From the NCBI RefSeq assembly GCF_002251855.1, contig NZ_NOXW01000019.1, positions 124,001-188,000 of the forward strand: a stretch of 64,000 nt of DNA, given 5' to 3'. The position numbers were made by a program, and so were the translations under genes. Below are positions 42,924 to 51,093 of this stretch, one piece after another. Source of the DNA: Rhodoferax sp. TH121 (GTDB taxonomy: Bacteria; Pseudomonadota; Gammaproteobacteria; Burkholderiales; Burkholderiaceae_C). Each line of letters opens with the position of its first letter. The first letter of the stretch is position 1. The notes under the pieces were generated by a model that saw only the letters and a program-made list of their open reading frames with translations, did no database searches and had not been told where the DNA came from.

Positions 42924-45107
42924 TTATTTGCGTTTCCAGTCGTGGAACTTGCGCACCCACTCCAACAGCGTGTGTGGCTGGTGCGCACGCTTCCATTCAC
43001 CAGCTGCGTATTTGTTGGCCTCGGCCAGTGTGGGGTAGGTGTGGATGGTGCCCAGAATTTTGTTGAGGCCCAGGCCGTGTTTCATGGCCAGCACGTACTC
43101 GGCCAGCAGGTCGCCCGCGTGGGTTCCGACGATGGTGACGCCCAGGATGGTGTCTTTGCCCGGCACGGTCAGTACTTTCACAAAACCATGCGCCTCGCTG
43201 TCTGCAATCGCACGGTCCAAGTCGTCGATGCCGTACTTGGTGACCTCGTAGGCAATGCCTTGTTCCTTGGCGTCCTGTTCGTTGAGGCCCACGCGCGCCA
43301 CTTCGGGGTCGATGAAGGTGGCCCAAGGGATGACCGCGTAGTCGGCCTTGAATTTCTTGAAGTCCCCAAACAGCGCATTCACCGCCGCATACCAAGCCTG
43401 GTGCGCCGCCGTGTGTGTGAACTGGTAGGGTCCAGCCACATCGCCAGCTGCGTAGATATTGGGGTAGACGGTTTGCAAGTACTCGTTAGTTTGCACCGTC
43501 TTGTGGGTGGGGATGCCCAGCTCTTCCAGGCCATAACCTGTGAGGCGCGCCGTGCGGCCCACGGCGCACAGCAGTTGGTCGAACGGGATGTGTTTTTCCA
43601 CGCCTGCGTGCTCCACCACCAGCACTTTCTCGCCATTCACCAGTTCGCAGCGCAAGGCCTTGTGGCTGGTGAGCAGGTTCACGCCATCGGCGCGCAGGGA
43701 TGCGGCGGCCAGTTCGGACACTTCCATGTCTTCCCGCGCCATGATGCGCGGCGCCATCTCCACCTGGGTGACGTGTGAGCCCAAGCGCGCAAAACTCTGC
43801 GCCAACTCGCAGCCAATCGGTCCGCCACCCAGCACCACCAGGCGCTGGGGCACCTCGTCCAGCTTGGCGAATGCGTCCCACAGCGTATCGCTGGTGACAT
43901 AGCCCACCTCGTCCAGACCCGGTAGGGGCGGAATGAAGGGCCGTGCGCCTGCGGCGATCACGATGCTGCGCGTGGTCAATGTTTGTTTGCCGCCGTCGTT
44001 GAGCGCAACTTCCACCGTCCACGGGTTGATGATTTTGGCGTAGCCCTGCAGCACTTCCACGCCCAGGCCGGTGTAGCGCTCCACGCTGTCGTGCGGCTCG
44101 ATGGCGGCAATCACGTCATGGATGCGTTGCATCACTTTTTTGAATGAAAATGGCGATTGGCCCCCGTCCTCCCTGCGCAAGCTGCTATGTAAACCATAGC
44201 GTTCCGCATGCTGCATCTGGTGCGCCAGCTTGGCGCTTTTGATCAGGGCCTTGCTGGGCACGCAGCCGTAATTGAGGCAATCGCCGCCCATTTTGTGGGC
44301 TTCCACCAGCGTGACCTTGGCTTTGACAGCAGCGGCGATATAGGCCGAGACCAGGCCACCTGCGCCACCACCAATGACGATAAGGTTGCGGTCAAATTGC
44401 TTGGGACGCACGGCGTTCCAGCGTGCGTAGACCTTGCGTTTCTGGATGAAGTTCATGGAAGCTTTTGCGAGTAAGGGGAACAAGCCCAACAACACCAGTG
44501 CACCCAACAGGCCGGGGCTGGCCACATCCTGCAGGCTGCGAATGTCGGCCAGTTGCGTGCCCGCATTCACGTACACCGCAGTACCCGCCAGCATGCCGAG
44601 TTGGCTGACCCAATAAAAGGTCCAGGTGCGCAGCGTGGTCAGGCCCATGGCGAGGTTGATCACAAAAAACGGCACCACGGGAATCAGGCGCAGGCTGAAT
44701 AGGTAGAGCGCACCCTCCCGCTCGACCCCCGCGTTGATGTCGGCCAGGCGCTTGCCAAACCGCGCCTGCACCACATCGCGCAGTACAAAGCGCGCAGCCA
44801 GAAACGACAGGGTGGCCCCGATGCTGGACGCAAACGACACCAGCAGCAGCCCCCACGCCAGGCCAAAAATGCCGCCGCCCGCCAGCGTCACAATCGCCGC
44901 GCCGGGCAAGGACAGGCCCGCCACGGCCACATAAATGGCGAAGTAGGTGGCCCGCACCGTCCACGGTTGTTCGGCATACAAAGCCGCAAACGCCGCCTGG
45001 CTGGACTGCAAATAGTCCAGCCGCAGAAAGCGGCCCAGGTCAAGCCACACAAACGCAGCAATGGCGGCAGCCACCACGGCCAGCAGCACGACTTTGGACA
45101 GCTTCAT
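42924..45107 (-). CDS. fusion of VTT/TVP38-TMEM64 membrane domain and pyridine nucleotide-disulfide oxidoreductase
   Basis: 727-residue fusion. Residues 1-225: DedA-like VTT (TVP38/TMEM64) domain with several membrane helices and the LRLIPVVPFFVINLAMG signature (139-155). Residues 238-727: class I flavoprotein disulfide reductase, mercuric/dihydrolipoamide type, with FAD site LIVIGGGAGGLVSAYIA and redox cysteines Cys277 and Cys282 in GGDCLNYGCVPSKALIK. The C-terminal HTYPTLAEANKYAAGEWKR has the interface His of the family. No N-terminal HMA domain or C-terminal Cys pair, so mercury reduction is doubtful. A repeat copy lies in the coding sequence (YGLHSSLRRED). Confidence 0.92.
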   Translation of the reverse strand: MKLSKVVLLAVVAAAIAAFVWLDLGRFLRLDYLQSSQAAFAALYAEQPWTVRATYFAIYVAVAGLSLPGAAIVTLAGGGIFGLAWGLLLVSFASSIGATLSFLAARFVLRDVVQARFGKRLADINAGVEREGALYLFSLRLIPVVPFFVINLAMGLTTLRTWTFYWVSQLGMLAGTAVYVNAGTQLADIRSLQDVASPGLLGALVLLGLFPLLAKASMNFIQKRKVYARWNAVRPKQFDRNLIVIGGGAGGLVSAYIAAAVKAKVTLVEAHKMGGDCLNYGCVPSKALIKSAKLAHQMQHAERYGLHSSLRREDGGQSPFSFKKVMQRIHDVIAAIEPHDSVERYTGLGVEVLQGYAKIINPWTVEVALNDGGKQTLTTRSIVIAAGARPFIPPLPGLDEVGYVTSDTLWDAFAKLDEVPQRLVVLGGGPIGCELAQSFARLGSHVTQVEMAPRIMAREDMEVSELAAASLRADGVNLLTSHKALRCELVNGEKVLVVEHAGVEKHIPFDQLLCAVGRTARLTGYGLEELGIPTHKTVQTNEYLQTVYPNIYAAGDVAGPYQFTHTAAHQAWYAAVNALFGDFKKFKADYAVIPWATFIDPEVARVGLNEQDAKEQGIAYEVTKYGIDDLDRAIADSEAHGFVKVLTVPGKDTILGVTIVGTHAGDLLAEYVLAMKHGLGLNKILGTIHTYPTLAEANKYAAGEWKRAHQPHTLLEWVRKFHDWKRK
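44164..44204 (+). repeat. dispersed oriented repeat, copy 8 (inside VTT/disulfide reductase fusion)
   Basis: CCTGCGCAAGCTGCTAT, 7-nt loop, ATAGCG: perfect GCTAT/ATAGC stem within the coding sequence of a minus-strand gene. Confidence 0.75.
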
Positions 45108-45709
45108 TGGAAGGTTCTCCAGCCCCACCAGATGCGGGTGACGATAGTGACGCCACACAGCGCGGCAAAGGCATAGGCCAGCGTGGCAAAGTGCGCAGGC
45201 CACAGGCACATGGCGACAAAAAAGGCCAGCGTTTCGGTAGCCTCAGTCAGCCCGCCCAAAAAATAAAACGACTTGCCCGGTGTGGCCAGGTCTTGCAGGC
45301 CACGCTTGGCGGCGAGCACGGCAAAGGCCAGAAAACTGCTACCCGTGCCCATGAAGGCCGCCAGCAGCACCGCCGCAGGCAGCGCATGGTCGGCCGGGTT
45401 GGCCACGGCAAAGGCCAGCGGAATGCTGGCGTAAAACAGGAAGTCCAGCGTAATGTCGAGAAAGCCGCCCGCATCGGTGGCCTGCGTCTGGCGCGCCACG
45501 GCCCCGTCCAGTCCGTCAAATAGTCTTGAGGCCAAAATGGCCAGAGCGCCCATGGCATATGCGCCGCCAGCTATCAAAATTGCAGCAGTTACACCAATGC
45601 CAAAACCCAGCAAGGTAACAGCGTTGGCCCCCAGTCCAGCGCGTACCAACAGGCGGGCGGTGGCGGTGAGGGGCGGGCGGATCAGGGGGATGGCGTAGCG
45701 GTCGAGCAT
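45104..45709 (-). CDS. CDP-alcohol phosphatidyltransferase family protein
   Basis: 201-residue integral membrane enzyme that moves a phosphatidyl group from CDP-diacylglycerol (or a related donor) to an alcohol. The metal-binding signature is visible: D-G-L-D-G-A-V-A-R followed by G-GFLD-ITLD (about 64-92), plus about five membrane helices. It overlaps the fusion gene by four bases, so the lipid enzyme and the membrane disulfide reductase are translated together. The acceptor alcohol is unknown. A repeat copy encodes AAILIAGGAYAMGAL near residue 42. Confidence 0.9.
   Translation of the reverse strand: MLDRYAIPLIRPPLTATARLLVRAGLGANAVTLLGFGIGVTAAILIAGGAYAMGALAILASRLFDGLDGAVARQTQATDAGGFLDITLDFLFYASIPLAFAVANPADHALPAAVLLAAFMGTGSSFLAFAVLAAKRGLQDLATPGKSFYFLGGLTEATETLAFFVAMCLWPAHFATLAYAFAALCGVTIVTRIWWGWRTFQ
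45551..45588 (+). repeat. dispersed oriented repeat, copy 9 (inside CDP-alcohol transferase gene)
   Basis: ATGGCATATGCGCCGCCAG, CTATCAAAATTGCAGCAG. Left half well matched; right arm decayed to GCAGC. Confidence 0.65.
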
Positions 45710-45724
45710 GGGGGCGTGCGGGGT

Positions 45725-46264
45725 TCAGGGCAGGAGTTCGGCCACACCGTCCCATACCTCGGGGGCCAGGCGACCTTCAAAGCGCTGAATGATTGTGCCC
45801 CGGGTGTCCACCAACAGGGTCAGTGGCAGGCGCTGGCCTGTGGGTGCTGCACCATCCAGCCGGAGCGACTGCCAGTTTTTGGTCGGCATCAGCGTTTGCC
45901 CCACCAGGGTTTCGTAGCGACTCCAATCCTCGGCGCGGGCATCCACATTCACTGCCAGCAAACTGAAGGGCTTGGCTTGCCAGCCCGCTGCATTGGCGCG
46001 CAGTTCTGGCAGGCTGTCGCGGCACACGGCGCAGGCGGTGGACCAGACAAACACCACCACCACCTGCTGGCGCAGCTTGGCCACATCGATGCGCTGCCCC
46101 TTGGCATCGCTGGCGTTCAGCGACAGTGTGTTGCCTTTACTCCAAGATGGGCCGGTGGCTTGGCTGTGGGCCGGGTTGGCGGCCAGCGCCGCAGCAGTGG
46201 CCAGCAGGGCAGCCAGTATCCAGCGCAGAGATGGGAGACAAGGCAGGGCAAAGGAGGTGGGCAT
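45725..46264 (-). CDS. TlpA-like thiol-disulfide oxidoreductase, exported
   Basis: 179-residue thioredoxin-fold protein: signal peptide (1-35, AHSQA), then the redox motif WSTACAVC with Cys78 and Cys81, and the cis-Pro loop RLPLTLLVD. Likely periplasmic, attached or free. It precedes the CDP-alcohol transferase by 15 bases, so it belongs to the redox/membrane run. Electron donor could be DsbD/CcdA (not in window). Confidence 0.9.
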   Translation of the reverse strand: MPTSFALPCLPSLRWILAALLATAAALAANPAHSQATGPSWSKGNTLSLNASDAKGQRIDVAKLRQQVVVVFVWSTACAVCRDSLPELRANAAGWQAKPFSLLAVNVDARAEDWSRYETLVGQTLMPTKNWQSLRLDGAAPTGQRLPLTLLVDTRGTIIQRFEGRLAPEVWDGVAELLP

Positions 46265-46326
46265 GGGGGCAGTCTAGGGGACGCGGAGCAAAACGGTGTC
46301 TGTTGGTCGCCCAAAGCCGTGTTTTC

Positions 46327-46965
46327 TTACAGGGTAGCAGGCGGGCTCAGCTGGGTCAGGCACTGTGCATCTGCCACATCGGCGGCGTCGTGCGTGACCA
46401 GCAAGGCCGGAATTTGGCGGCTCTGTACCAGGCCAAATACCAGCGCGCGCATACGGCCGCGCAGCGCGGCGTCGAGCTTGGAAAATGGCTCGTCCAGCAG
46501 CAGCGCCTGTGGCTGGGCCAGCAGTGCGCGGGCCAGCGCCACGCGGGCGCGCTGACCCCCAGAGAGCGTGGACGGGTCCGCGTGCAGTGCGGGGGCCATC
46601 TCCACATCGGCCAGTGCTTGCAGAACCAGCGCTTCGCGCGCGGGCTGCGGCCCGGCGGGCACGGCAAACAGCAGGTTCTCGCGCACCGTCATGTGGGCAA
46701 ACAACAGGTCGTCCTGAAACAGGATGCCCACCTTGCGGGCCTGCGTGGGCAGGGTGTCGATGCGCTGACCATTCAGCGTCACCGTGCCGTTGCACTGCAG
46801 GGCTTCGTCCAGCGTGCCGCACACGGCTGCCAGCACACTGCTTTTGCCCGAGCCGCTTTCGCCCATCAGCGTGTGCACGGTGCCGGGGGCGATGCGTAGT
46901 TCCAGGTTCTGCACCAGTGTGGTGGTGGGCGTGGCCAAGCGGGTGATATGGATGTGCAGGCTCAT
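46327..46965 (-). CDS. ABC transporter ATP-binding protein (YnjD-like)
   Basis: 212-residue ABC ATPase: Walker A GESGSGKSS (about 35-43), Q-loop ILFQDDL, signature LSGGQRARVALARAL (about 138-152), Walker B ALLLDEPFSKLD, and the switch His in LVTHDAADV. The closest sort is the YnjD/thiamin-like group. The probable permease is encoded at 48485-50131 on the same strand, on the far side of the Rieske and ZIP genes. It overlaps the Rieske gene by four bases. No substrate-binding protein is found. Confidence 0.9.
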   Translation of the reverse strand: MSLHIHITRLATPTTTLVQNLELRIAPGTVHTLMGESGSGKSSVLAAVCGTLDEALQCNGTVTLNGQRIDTLPTQARKVGILFQDDLLFAHMTVRENLLFAVPAGPQPAREALVLQALADVEMAPALHADPSTLSGGQRARVALARALLAQPQALLLDEPFSKLDAALRGRMRALVFGLVQSRQIPALLVTHDAADVADAQCLTQLSPPATL

Positions 46966-47372
46966 GGGCTGGGGGCCACACAAATCTGGCCGAGGGCATC
47001 CACGATGACCGGAATCGGTAACAGGCCCACGCCCTCGCACTCACCACTGGCACACGCGCCATCACTCCAGTGGTAGCGCGCATAGTGCACATTGCAGGTG
47101 AGACTGGTGTGGGGCACAAAGAGCAGCAGGTCTTGCCGCGCGGCCAAGGGCACCCCAAAGTGGGCGCAGCGGTTTACATAGGCGCGCACTGTGGTGCCAC
47201 TGCGCAGCAGCAGGTAGCGGAAGCCGGGGCCGGATGTTTCGGCGGGCGCTTGCAACTCCTGCATCAGTGCTTGGCCATCTGCCACAGCCGCCAGCATGCT
47301 CAGCACCGTGCCAGGGGCTGGTGCGTGGGGCACTTGGTGCCAGTGTTGTGGTTCGGGCGGATGCGTGCTCAC
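46962..47372 (-). CDS. Rieske [2Fe-2S] domain protein
   Basis: Rieske ferredoxin-like protein. Cluster ligands in CAHFG and CNVHYARY (C-x-H...C-x-x-H), with a longer-than-usual spacing of about 20 residues between pairs. A later CASGECEGVGL loop adds two Cys. Start is uncertain: a GTG at 47372 gives 136 residues starting STHPPEP; an ATG/other start up to 47522 would add a stretch encoded by AT-rich promoter-like DNA and is disfavoured. Likely an electron carrier, or a domain protein of an unknown oxygenase. Confidence 0.82.
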   Translation of the reverse strand: MSTHPPEPQHWHQVPHAPAPGTVLSMLAAVADGQALMQELQAPAETSGPGFRYLLLRSGTTVRAYVNRCAHFGVPLAARQDLLLFVPHTSLTCNVHYARYHWSDGACASGECEGVGLLPIPVIVDALGQICVAPSP

Positions 47373-47542
47373 AGGGCGGACGGGGTAGAGGCAGGGCTTC
47401 GCATGATAGCCCCGGCCTGCGGAGCCATTGAATATGGCTATTGGTAGCCTAAAAATATCAATATATTCAAGCGAATAGTTAATGGCTAATATCCAATCTT
47501 TCCCACGTCGCCCACCGGTCACCTTGTCATCGAGATTTGCCC
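47373..47542. promoter_or_regulatory. AT-rich divergent promoter region, Rieske operon / ZIP gene
   Basis: Around 47425-47500 the base composition falls sharply (AAAAATATCAATATATTC and nearby). This is the likely promoter for the long minus-strand run and for the ZIP gene. No clear operator was identified. Confidence 0.4.
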
Positions 47543-48463
47543 ATGCACAGCACTACCACCACCTCTTGGTCCCAGTCATTGGGTGCGCACGCCCGTGCCC
47601 ATCCATTGGCGCTGGCAGGTTTGGGGGTGGCGGTGCTGGGCCTGTTGGCTCTGTGGGCCCAGGGTGGTGTTCTGCCTGCGGGGCAGAACCACCAATTCGT
47701 AGCCTGGGCATTGTTGGGAGGCACAGCAGGTCTGGTGGCTACCACCGTGGGGGCATTGCCCGCAATGTTATTTGGCAGCTTGCAGCAAAAGACTGAGGAC
47801 GTGATGCTGGGCCTGGCCGCCGGCATGATGCTGGCTGCTGCCGCTTTTTCCTTGCTGTTGCCAGGCATTGCCGCCGGGCGAGAGCTCACTGGCAATGCTG
47901 GTTTGGGTGCAGGGCTGGTGGTGCTGGGCATGGCCTTGGGGGTCTTGCTGATGCTGGGGCTGGACGCCTTCACGCCGCATGAACACGACAGCAGCGGTCC
48001 TTGTGGTCCCGGCTACGCGCGTTGCAATCGCGTGTGGTTGTTTGTGTTCGCCGTGGCCATCCACAACCTGCCCGAGGGCATGGCCGTCGGTGTGGCATTT
48101 GCGCAAGGCGACTTGGGGGTGGGCTTGCCGCTGGCCACCGCCATTGCACTGCAAGATATTCCTGAAGGACTGGCGGTTGCGATGACCTTGCGCTCCATTG
48201 GCACGCCAGCCTGTAAGGCGGTGGGCATCGCAGCCTTGGGCGGCCTCTTGGAGCCGCTGGGCGCTTTGGTCGGGATCAGCCTGGTGGGCAGCTCTGCGCT
48301 GGCCTACCCGGTAGGCCTGGGCTTGGCTGCAGGCGCCATGCTGTTTGTGGTGTCGCACGAGGTGATTCCCGAAACCCACCGCAACGGACACCAGACCGCT
48401 GCCACTTTGGGGCTGATGGCAGGCTTTGCATTGATGATGGTGCTGGACACCACGCTGGGATGA
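47543..48463 (+). CDS. ZIP-family metal transporter (GufA/ZupT-like)
   Basis: 306-residue polytopic importer for zinc or other divalent metals. Eight helices are expected; the metal-site helices are seen as HNLPEGMAVGVAFAQGD (TM4) and LQDIPEGLAVAM (TM5). The loop between TM3 and TM4 has PHEHDSSGPCGPGYARC, a His/Cys patch. Alone on the plus strand, convergent with the ABC permease (21 bp). ATG at 47543 preferred to the TTG at 47537. Confidence 0.92.
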   Translation: MHSTTTTSWSQSLGAHARAHPLALAGLGVAVLGLLALWAQGGVLPAGQNHQFVAWALLGGTAGLVATTVGALPAMLFGSLQQKTEDVMLGLAAGMMLAAAAFSLLLPGIAAGRELTGNAGLGAGLVVLGMALGVLLMLGLDAFTPHEHDSSGPCGPGYARCNRVWLFVFAVAIHNLPEGMAVGVAFAQGDLGVGLPLATAIALQDIPEGLAVAMTLRSIGTPACKAVGIAALGGLLEPLGALVGISLVGSSALAYPVGLGLAAGAMLFVVSHEVIPETHRNGHQTAATLGLMAGFALMMVLDTTLG

Positions 48464-48484
48464 AACGGGCCTCACCCACGCTGC

Positions 48485-50131
48485 CTAGAAGCGTCGCGCG
48501 CGTCCTACGCGCGCTGCCAGTGCAAACACCACCACCGGCAGCAGCCACTGCAGCCAGGCAAACGCTGCAGTGAGCGAGCGCTGGCCACCGGCGGCCAGGT
48601 TCACGGCCTCGGTGGTGACCGTGGCAAAGCGTCCCGCGCCGACATACAGCGTGGGCAAGTACTGCGCCACGCTCACGGAAAATCCGATGGCCAAGCTGGC
48701 TGCCAGGGCGCTGCGCAAGAGTGGCCATTTCACGCGCAACAGAAACACCGCACGGCCATGCCCCAGGCTGGCGCTCACGTGCCGCAGGCGTGGGTCAAAG
48801 CCCTGGTAAGGGCCTTGCAGTGCAATCAGCACGTAGGGCAATGCGGCCAGGGTGTGGGCCAGCCACAGGCCGGTGCCAGTGGTGTCCAAGCCCCACGCCA
48901 AGCTAAGCCGGTGCAGGCCCACCACCCACAACACCGCAGGCAGCACCAGCGGCAGCATGAGCACAGGGCGCGCACGTAACTGCCAGTGGGCGGGTGCCCA
49001 TTCCAGCCAGGCCACGGCCCACAGCAGCGCGGCACCGCTGCTGGCCAGTGCCAGCCACACGGTGGTCCACACGGTGTTACTGCTGCGCGCTACGCCTTGC
49101 CAGGCGGCCCAGGTGAAGGCGTCGGGCCATAACTGCGGAAACGGCCAGGGTCCGATCACGCTGCCTAGCAGCAGGGCCAGCATCACGGCGCCGTACGCCG
49201 CTACCAGCCAAGCGAACGCCAACCCACTCGCTGTGGGGGCACTGGTTCCATGCGCTGGGGCGCCACGTGTCCAGCGCTTGCGCGTCCACGGGGTACGCAG
49301 CAGTCCCCAACCTAGCGCAGTGCACAGGGCCAGCACCACGGCCAATAGCCAGGCCGCAGCGGCGCCTTGCGCATTGACCGCAAGGTCACCGTCTTGCAGC
49401 CATTGCCAGGCCAGCACCGCCAAGGTCGGTGGGGTGGTGGGGCCGATCAGCAGCGCTACATCCACGACCGTGAGTCCATAGGCCAGCACGGCCAGCAGAG
49501 GCGCAGTCAGGCGCGGCAGCAGCTGTGGCCAACCCACCCGCCACCACGCGGCGCGCGCGCCATAACCCAGGGTGTGGGCCAGCCGCAGCTCCTGCTGCAG
49601 GCGGCGTGCCACATCCGGCCGCTGCAAGTGGGCCAGCGCGGCCCACAGCAGAAATGGGATCTCTTTGCACACCAGCACCACGATCAAGCCCAGGCCCCAG
49701 GGGTCTTGCGTGGTGGTCCAGGGCGGTGGTGTGGTGAACCCGGTAGCCCAGGGCGAGAGCAGGCGCAGCAGCCAGCCGCTGGGCGCCAAGAGTGCCAGCA
49801 GTCCAATCGCGAATGCCGCGTGGGGCACAGCCAACAGGGGCGCCAGCAGGCGCGTGAGCAGGTTGCTTTGCGTGGCACTGTGCAGCCGCCCCACCGTGGC
49901 TGCCAAGATGCCCGCTGTCGCCGCGGTTGCCAGCAGGGTGGACGCCACCCCAGTCCACACACTGGTGCCCAGGGCGGTCACGGTCTGCGGTGCCTGTGCC
50001 AAGGCGGCCCAAGCCAGGGTGTCTACCCCGGCAGCCATGGCACCCCACAGGCTCCAGCCCAACGGCAGCAGCACCGCCAGCAGTAGCGCCATTGCTGCGG
50101 AGGGGCTGTGGGCGGAGTGGGCTAGCTGCAT
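48485..50131 (-). CDS. ABC transporter permease with two fused membrane domains (YnjC-like)
   Basis: 548-residue permease with about twelve helices and two EAA-type loops (RRLQQELRLAHTLGYGARAAWWRVGWPQLLP in the first half, LRHVSASLGHGRAVFLLRVKWPLL in the second). Resembles the YnjC/ThiP fused permeases of the inorganic-ion/thiamin importer class. The YnjD-like ATPase at 46327-46965 is the likely partner, and no YnjB-like binding protein is nearby. ATG at 50131 with the first helix beginning at residue 14. Confidence 0.88.
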   Translation of the reverse strand: MQLAHSAHSPSAAMALLLAVLLPLGWSLWGAMAAGVDTLAWAALAQAPQTVTALGTSVWTGVASTLLATAATAGILAATVGRLHSATQSNLLTRLLAPLLAVPHAAFAIGLLALLAPSGWLLRLLSPWATGFTTPPPWTTTQDPWGLGLIVVLVCKEIPFLLWAALAHLQRPDVARRLQQELRLAHTLGYGARAAWWRVGWPQLLPRLTAPLLAVLAYGLTVVDVALLIGPTTPPTLAVLAWQWLQDGDLAVNAQGAAAAWLLAVVLALCTALGWGLLRTPWTRKRWTRGAPAHGTSAPTASGLAFAWLVAAYGAVMLALLLGSVIGPWPFPQLWPDAFTWAAWQGVARSSNTVWTTVWLALASSGAALLWAVAWLEWAPAHWQLRARPVLMLPLVLPAVLWVVGLHRLSLAWGLDTTGTGLWLAHTLAALPYVLIALQGPYQGFDPRLRHVSASLGHGRAVFLLRVKWPLLRSALAASLAIGFSVSVAQYLPTLYVGAGRFATVTTEAVNLAAGGQRSLTAAFAWLQWLLPVVVFALAARVGRARRF

Positions 50132-50158
50132 GGAGAAATAGTAGTCTTTTTGCCAATT

Positions 50159-50201
50159 TGGCTTATGGATACTGCGCAAATAGCTATAAAAAATATAGCG
50201 T
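50159..50201 (+). repeat. dispersed oriented repeat, copy 10 (intergenic)
   Basis: GGCTTATGGATACTGCGCAA, TAG, then GCTAT-N7-ATAGC, in the spacer between the ABC permease and SDR genes. Confidence 0.85.
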
Positions 50202-50319
50202 TGTGGTGTGGCGCCGCAAGCGCATTGTCTGCGCTGTATCAATGTGAGGAAGGCAACAGTTGAACACGATAGCGCTCGGCATTGTCGGACCGATCCTTCA
50301 CACACATCAGGAGAAAACC

Positions 50320-51072
50320 ATGCGTTTACAAGGCAAGAGCATTCTGGTCACCGGAGGCGCCAGTGGCATTGGGTTGGCCACGGTCGAGCGCTGTTTGCAA
50401 GAGGGTGCCAAGGTCGTGATGGCCGATTTGCCCAGCTCTCAAGGGGTGACGCTGGCAGACGCACTGGCTTTGCGATACGGCGGGCGCTGCCGCTTTTTGG
50501 CGGCAGACATGGCATCCACTTCGCAAGTAGACGAACTCATCGCTGACACAGTCGCAGCCTGTGGTCGCTTGGACGGCGTGTTCAACAACGCAGGCATTGG
50601 CGGCCTGAGCCCGGCAGACGTGTACACCGACGAAGACTTCCTGCGCATCATCGACATCAACCTGATGGGCGTGTTCCGCGTGGCGCGTGCTGCGCTGCGA
50701 CCGATGTACGCGCAGGGCAGCGGCAGCATTGTCAATTGCGCGTCCATTCTCGGGGTGTTGGGTCAGAGCATGACCGCCGCCTACTCCACGGCCAAGGGTG
50801 GCGTGGTGAACATGACCCGCACCTTGGCGCTGGAGGCTGCAGCCAAGGGCGTGCGCGTGAACTCGGTGGGGCCCGGTTACATCGACACACCCCTGCTCGC
50901 CGGATTGGACCCAGCCATGAAACAAGGCCTGATTGCTTTGCACCCCATTGGGCGCCTGGGCCGCCCCCAAGAGGTGGCCAACCCCGTGCTGTTTTTGTTG
51001 AGTGATGAGGCCAGCTTCATCACCGGCGCCAACCTGCTGGTGGATGGCGGCTTTACCGCAGGCAAGTCCTGA
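50320..51072 (+). CDS. short-chain dehydrogenase/reductase
   Basis: 250-residue classical SDR: cofactor site TGGASGIG (10-17), NNAG, catalytic Ser in NCASILG and Y-x-x-x-K in AAYSTAKGG, C-terminal ITGANLLVDGGFTAGKS. Asp at the end of beta 2 (MADLPS) favours NAD over NADP. AGGAG precedes the ATG. Together with the convergent AraC gene and the oxygenase it may form a small catabolic cluster; substrate unknown. Confidence 0.92.
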   Translation: MRLQGKSILVTGGASGIGLATVERCLQEGAKVVMADLPSSQGVTLADALALRYGGRCRFLAADMASTSQVDELIADTVAACGRLDGVFNNAGIGGLSPADVYTDEDFLRIIDINLMGVFRVARAALRPMYAQGSGSIVNCASILGVLGQSMTAAYSTAKGGVVNMTRTLALEAAAKGVRVNSVGPGYIDTPLLAGLDPAMKQGLIALHPIGRLGRPQEVANPVLFLLSDEASFITGANLLVDGGFTAGKS

Positions 51073-51093
51073 ACCTTGCCACCTGCCGGGCGG

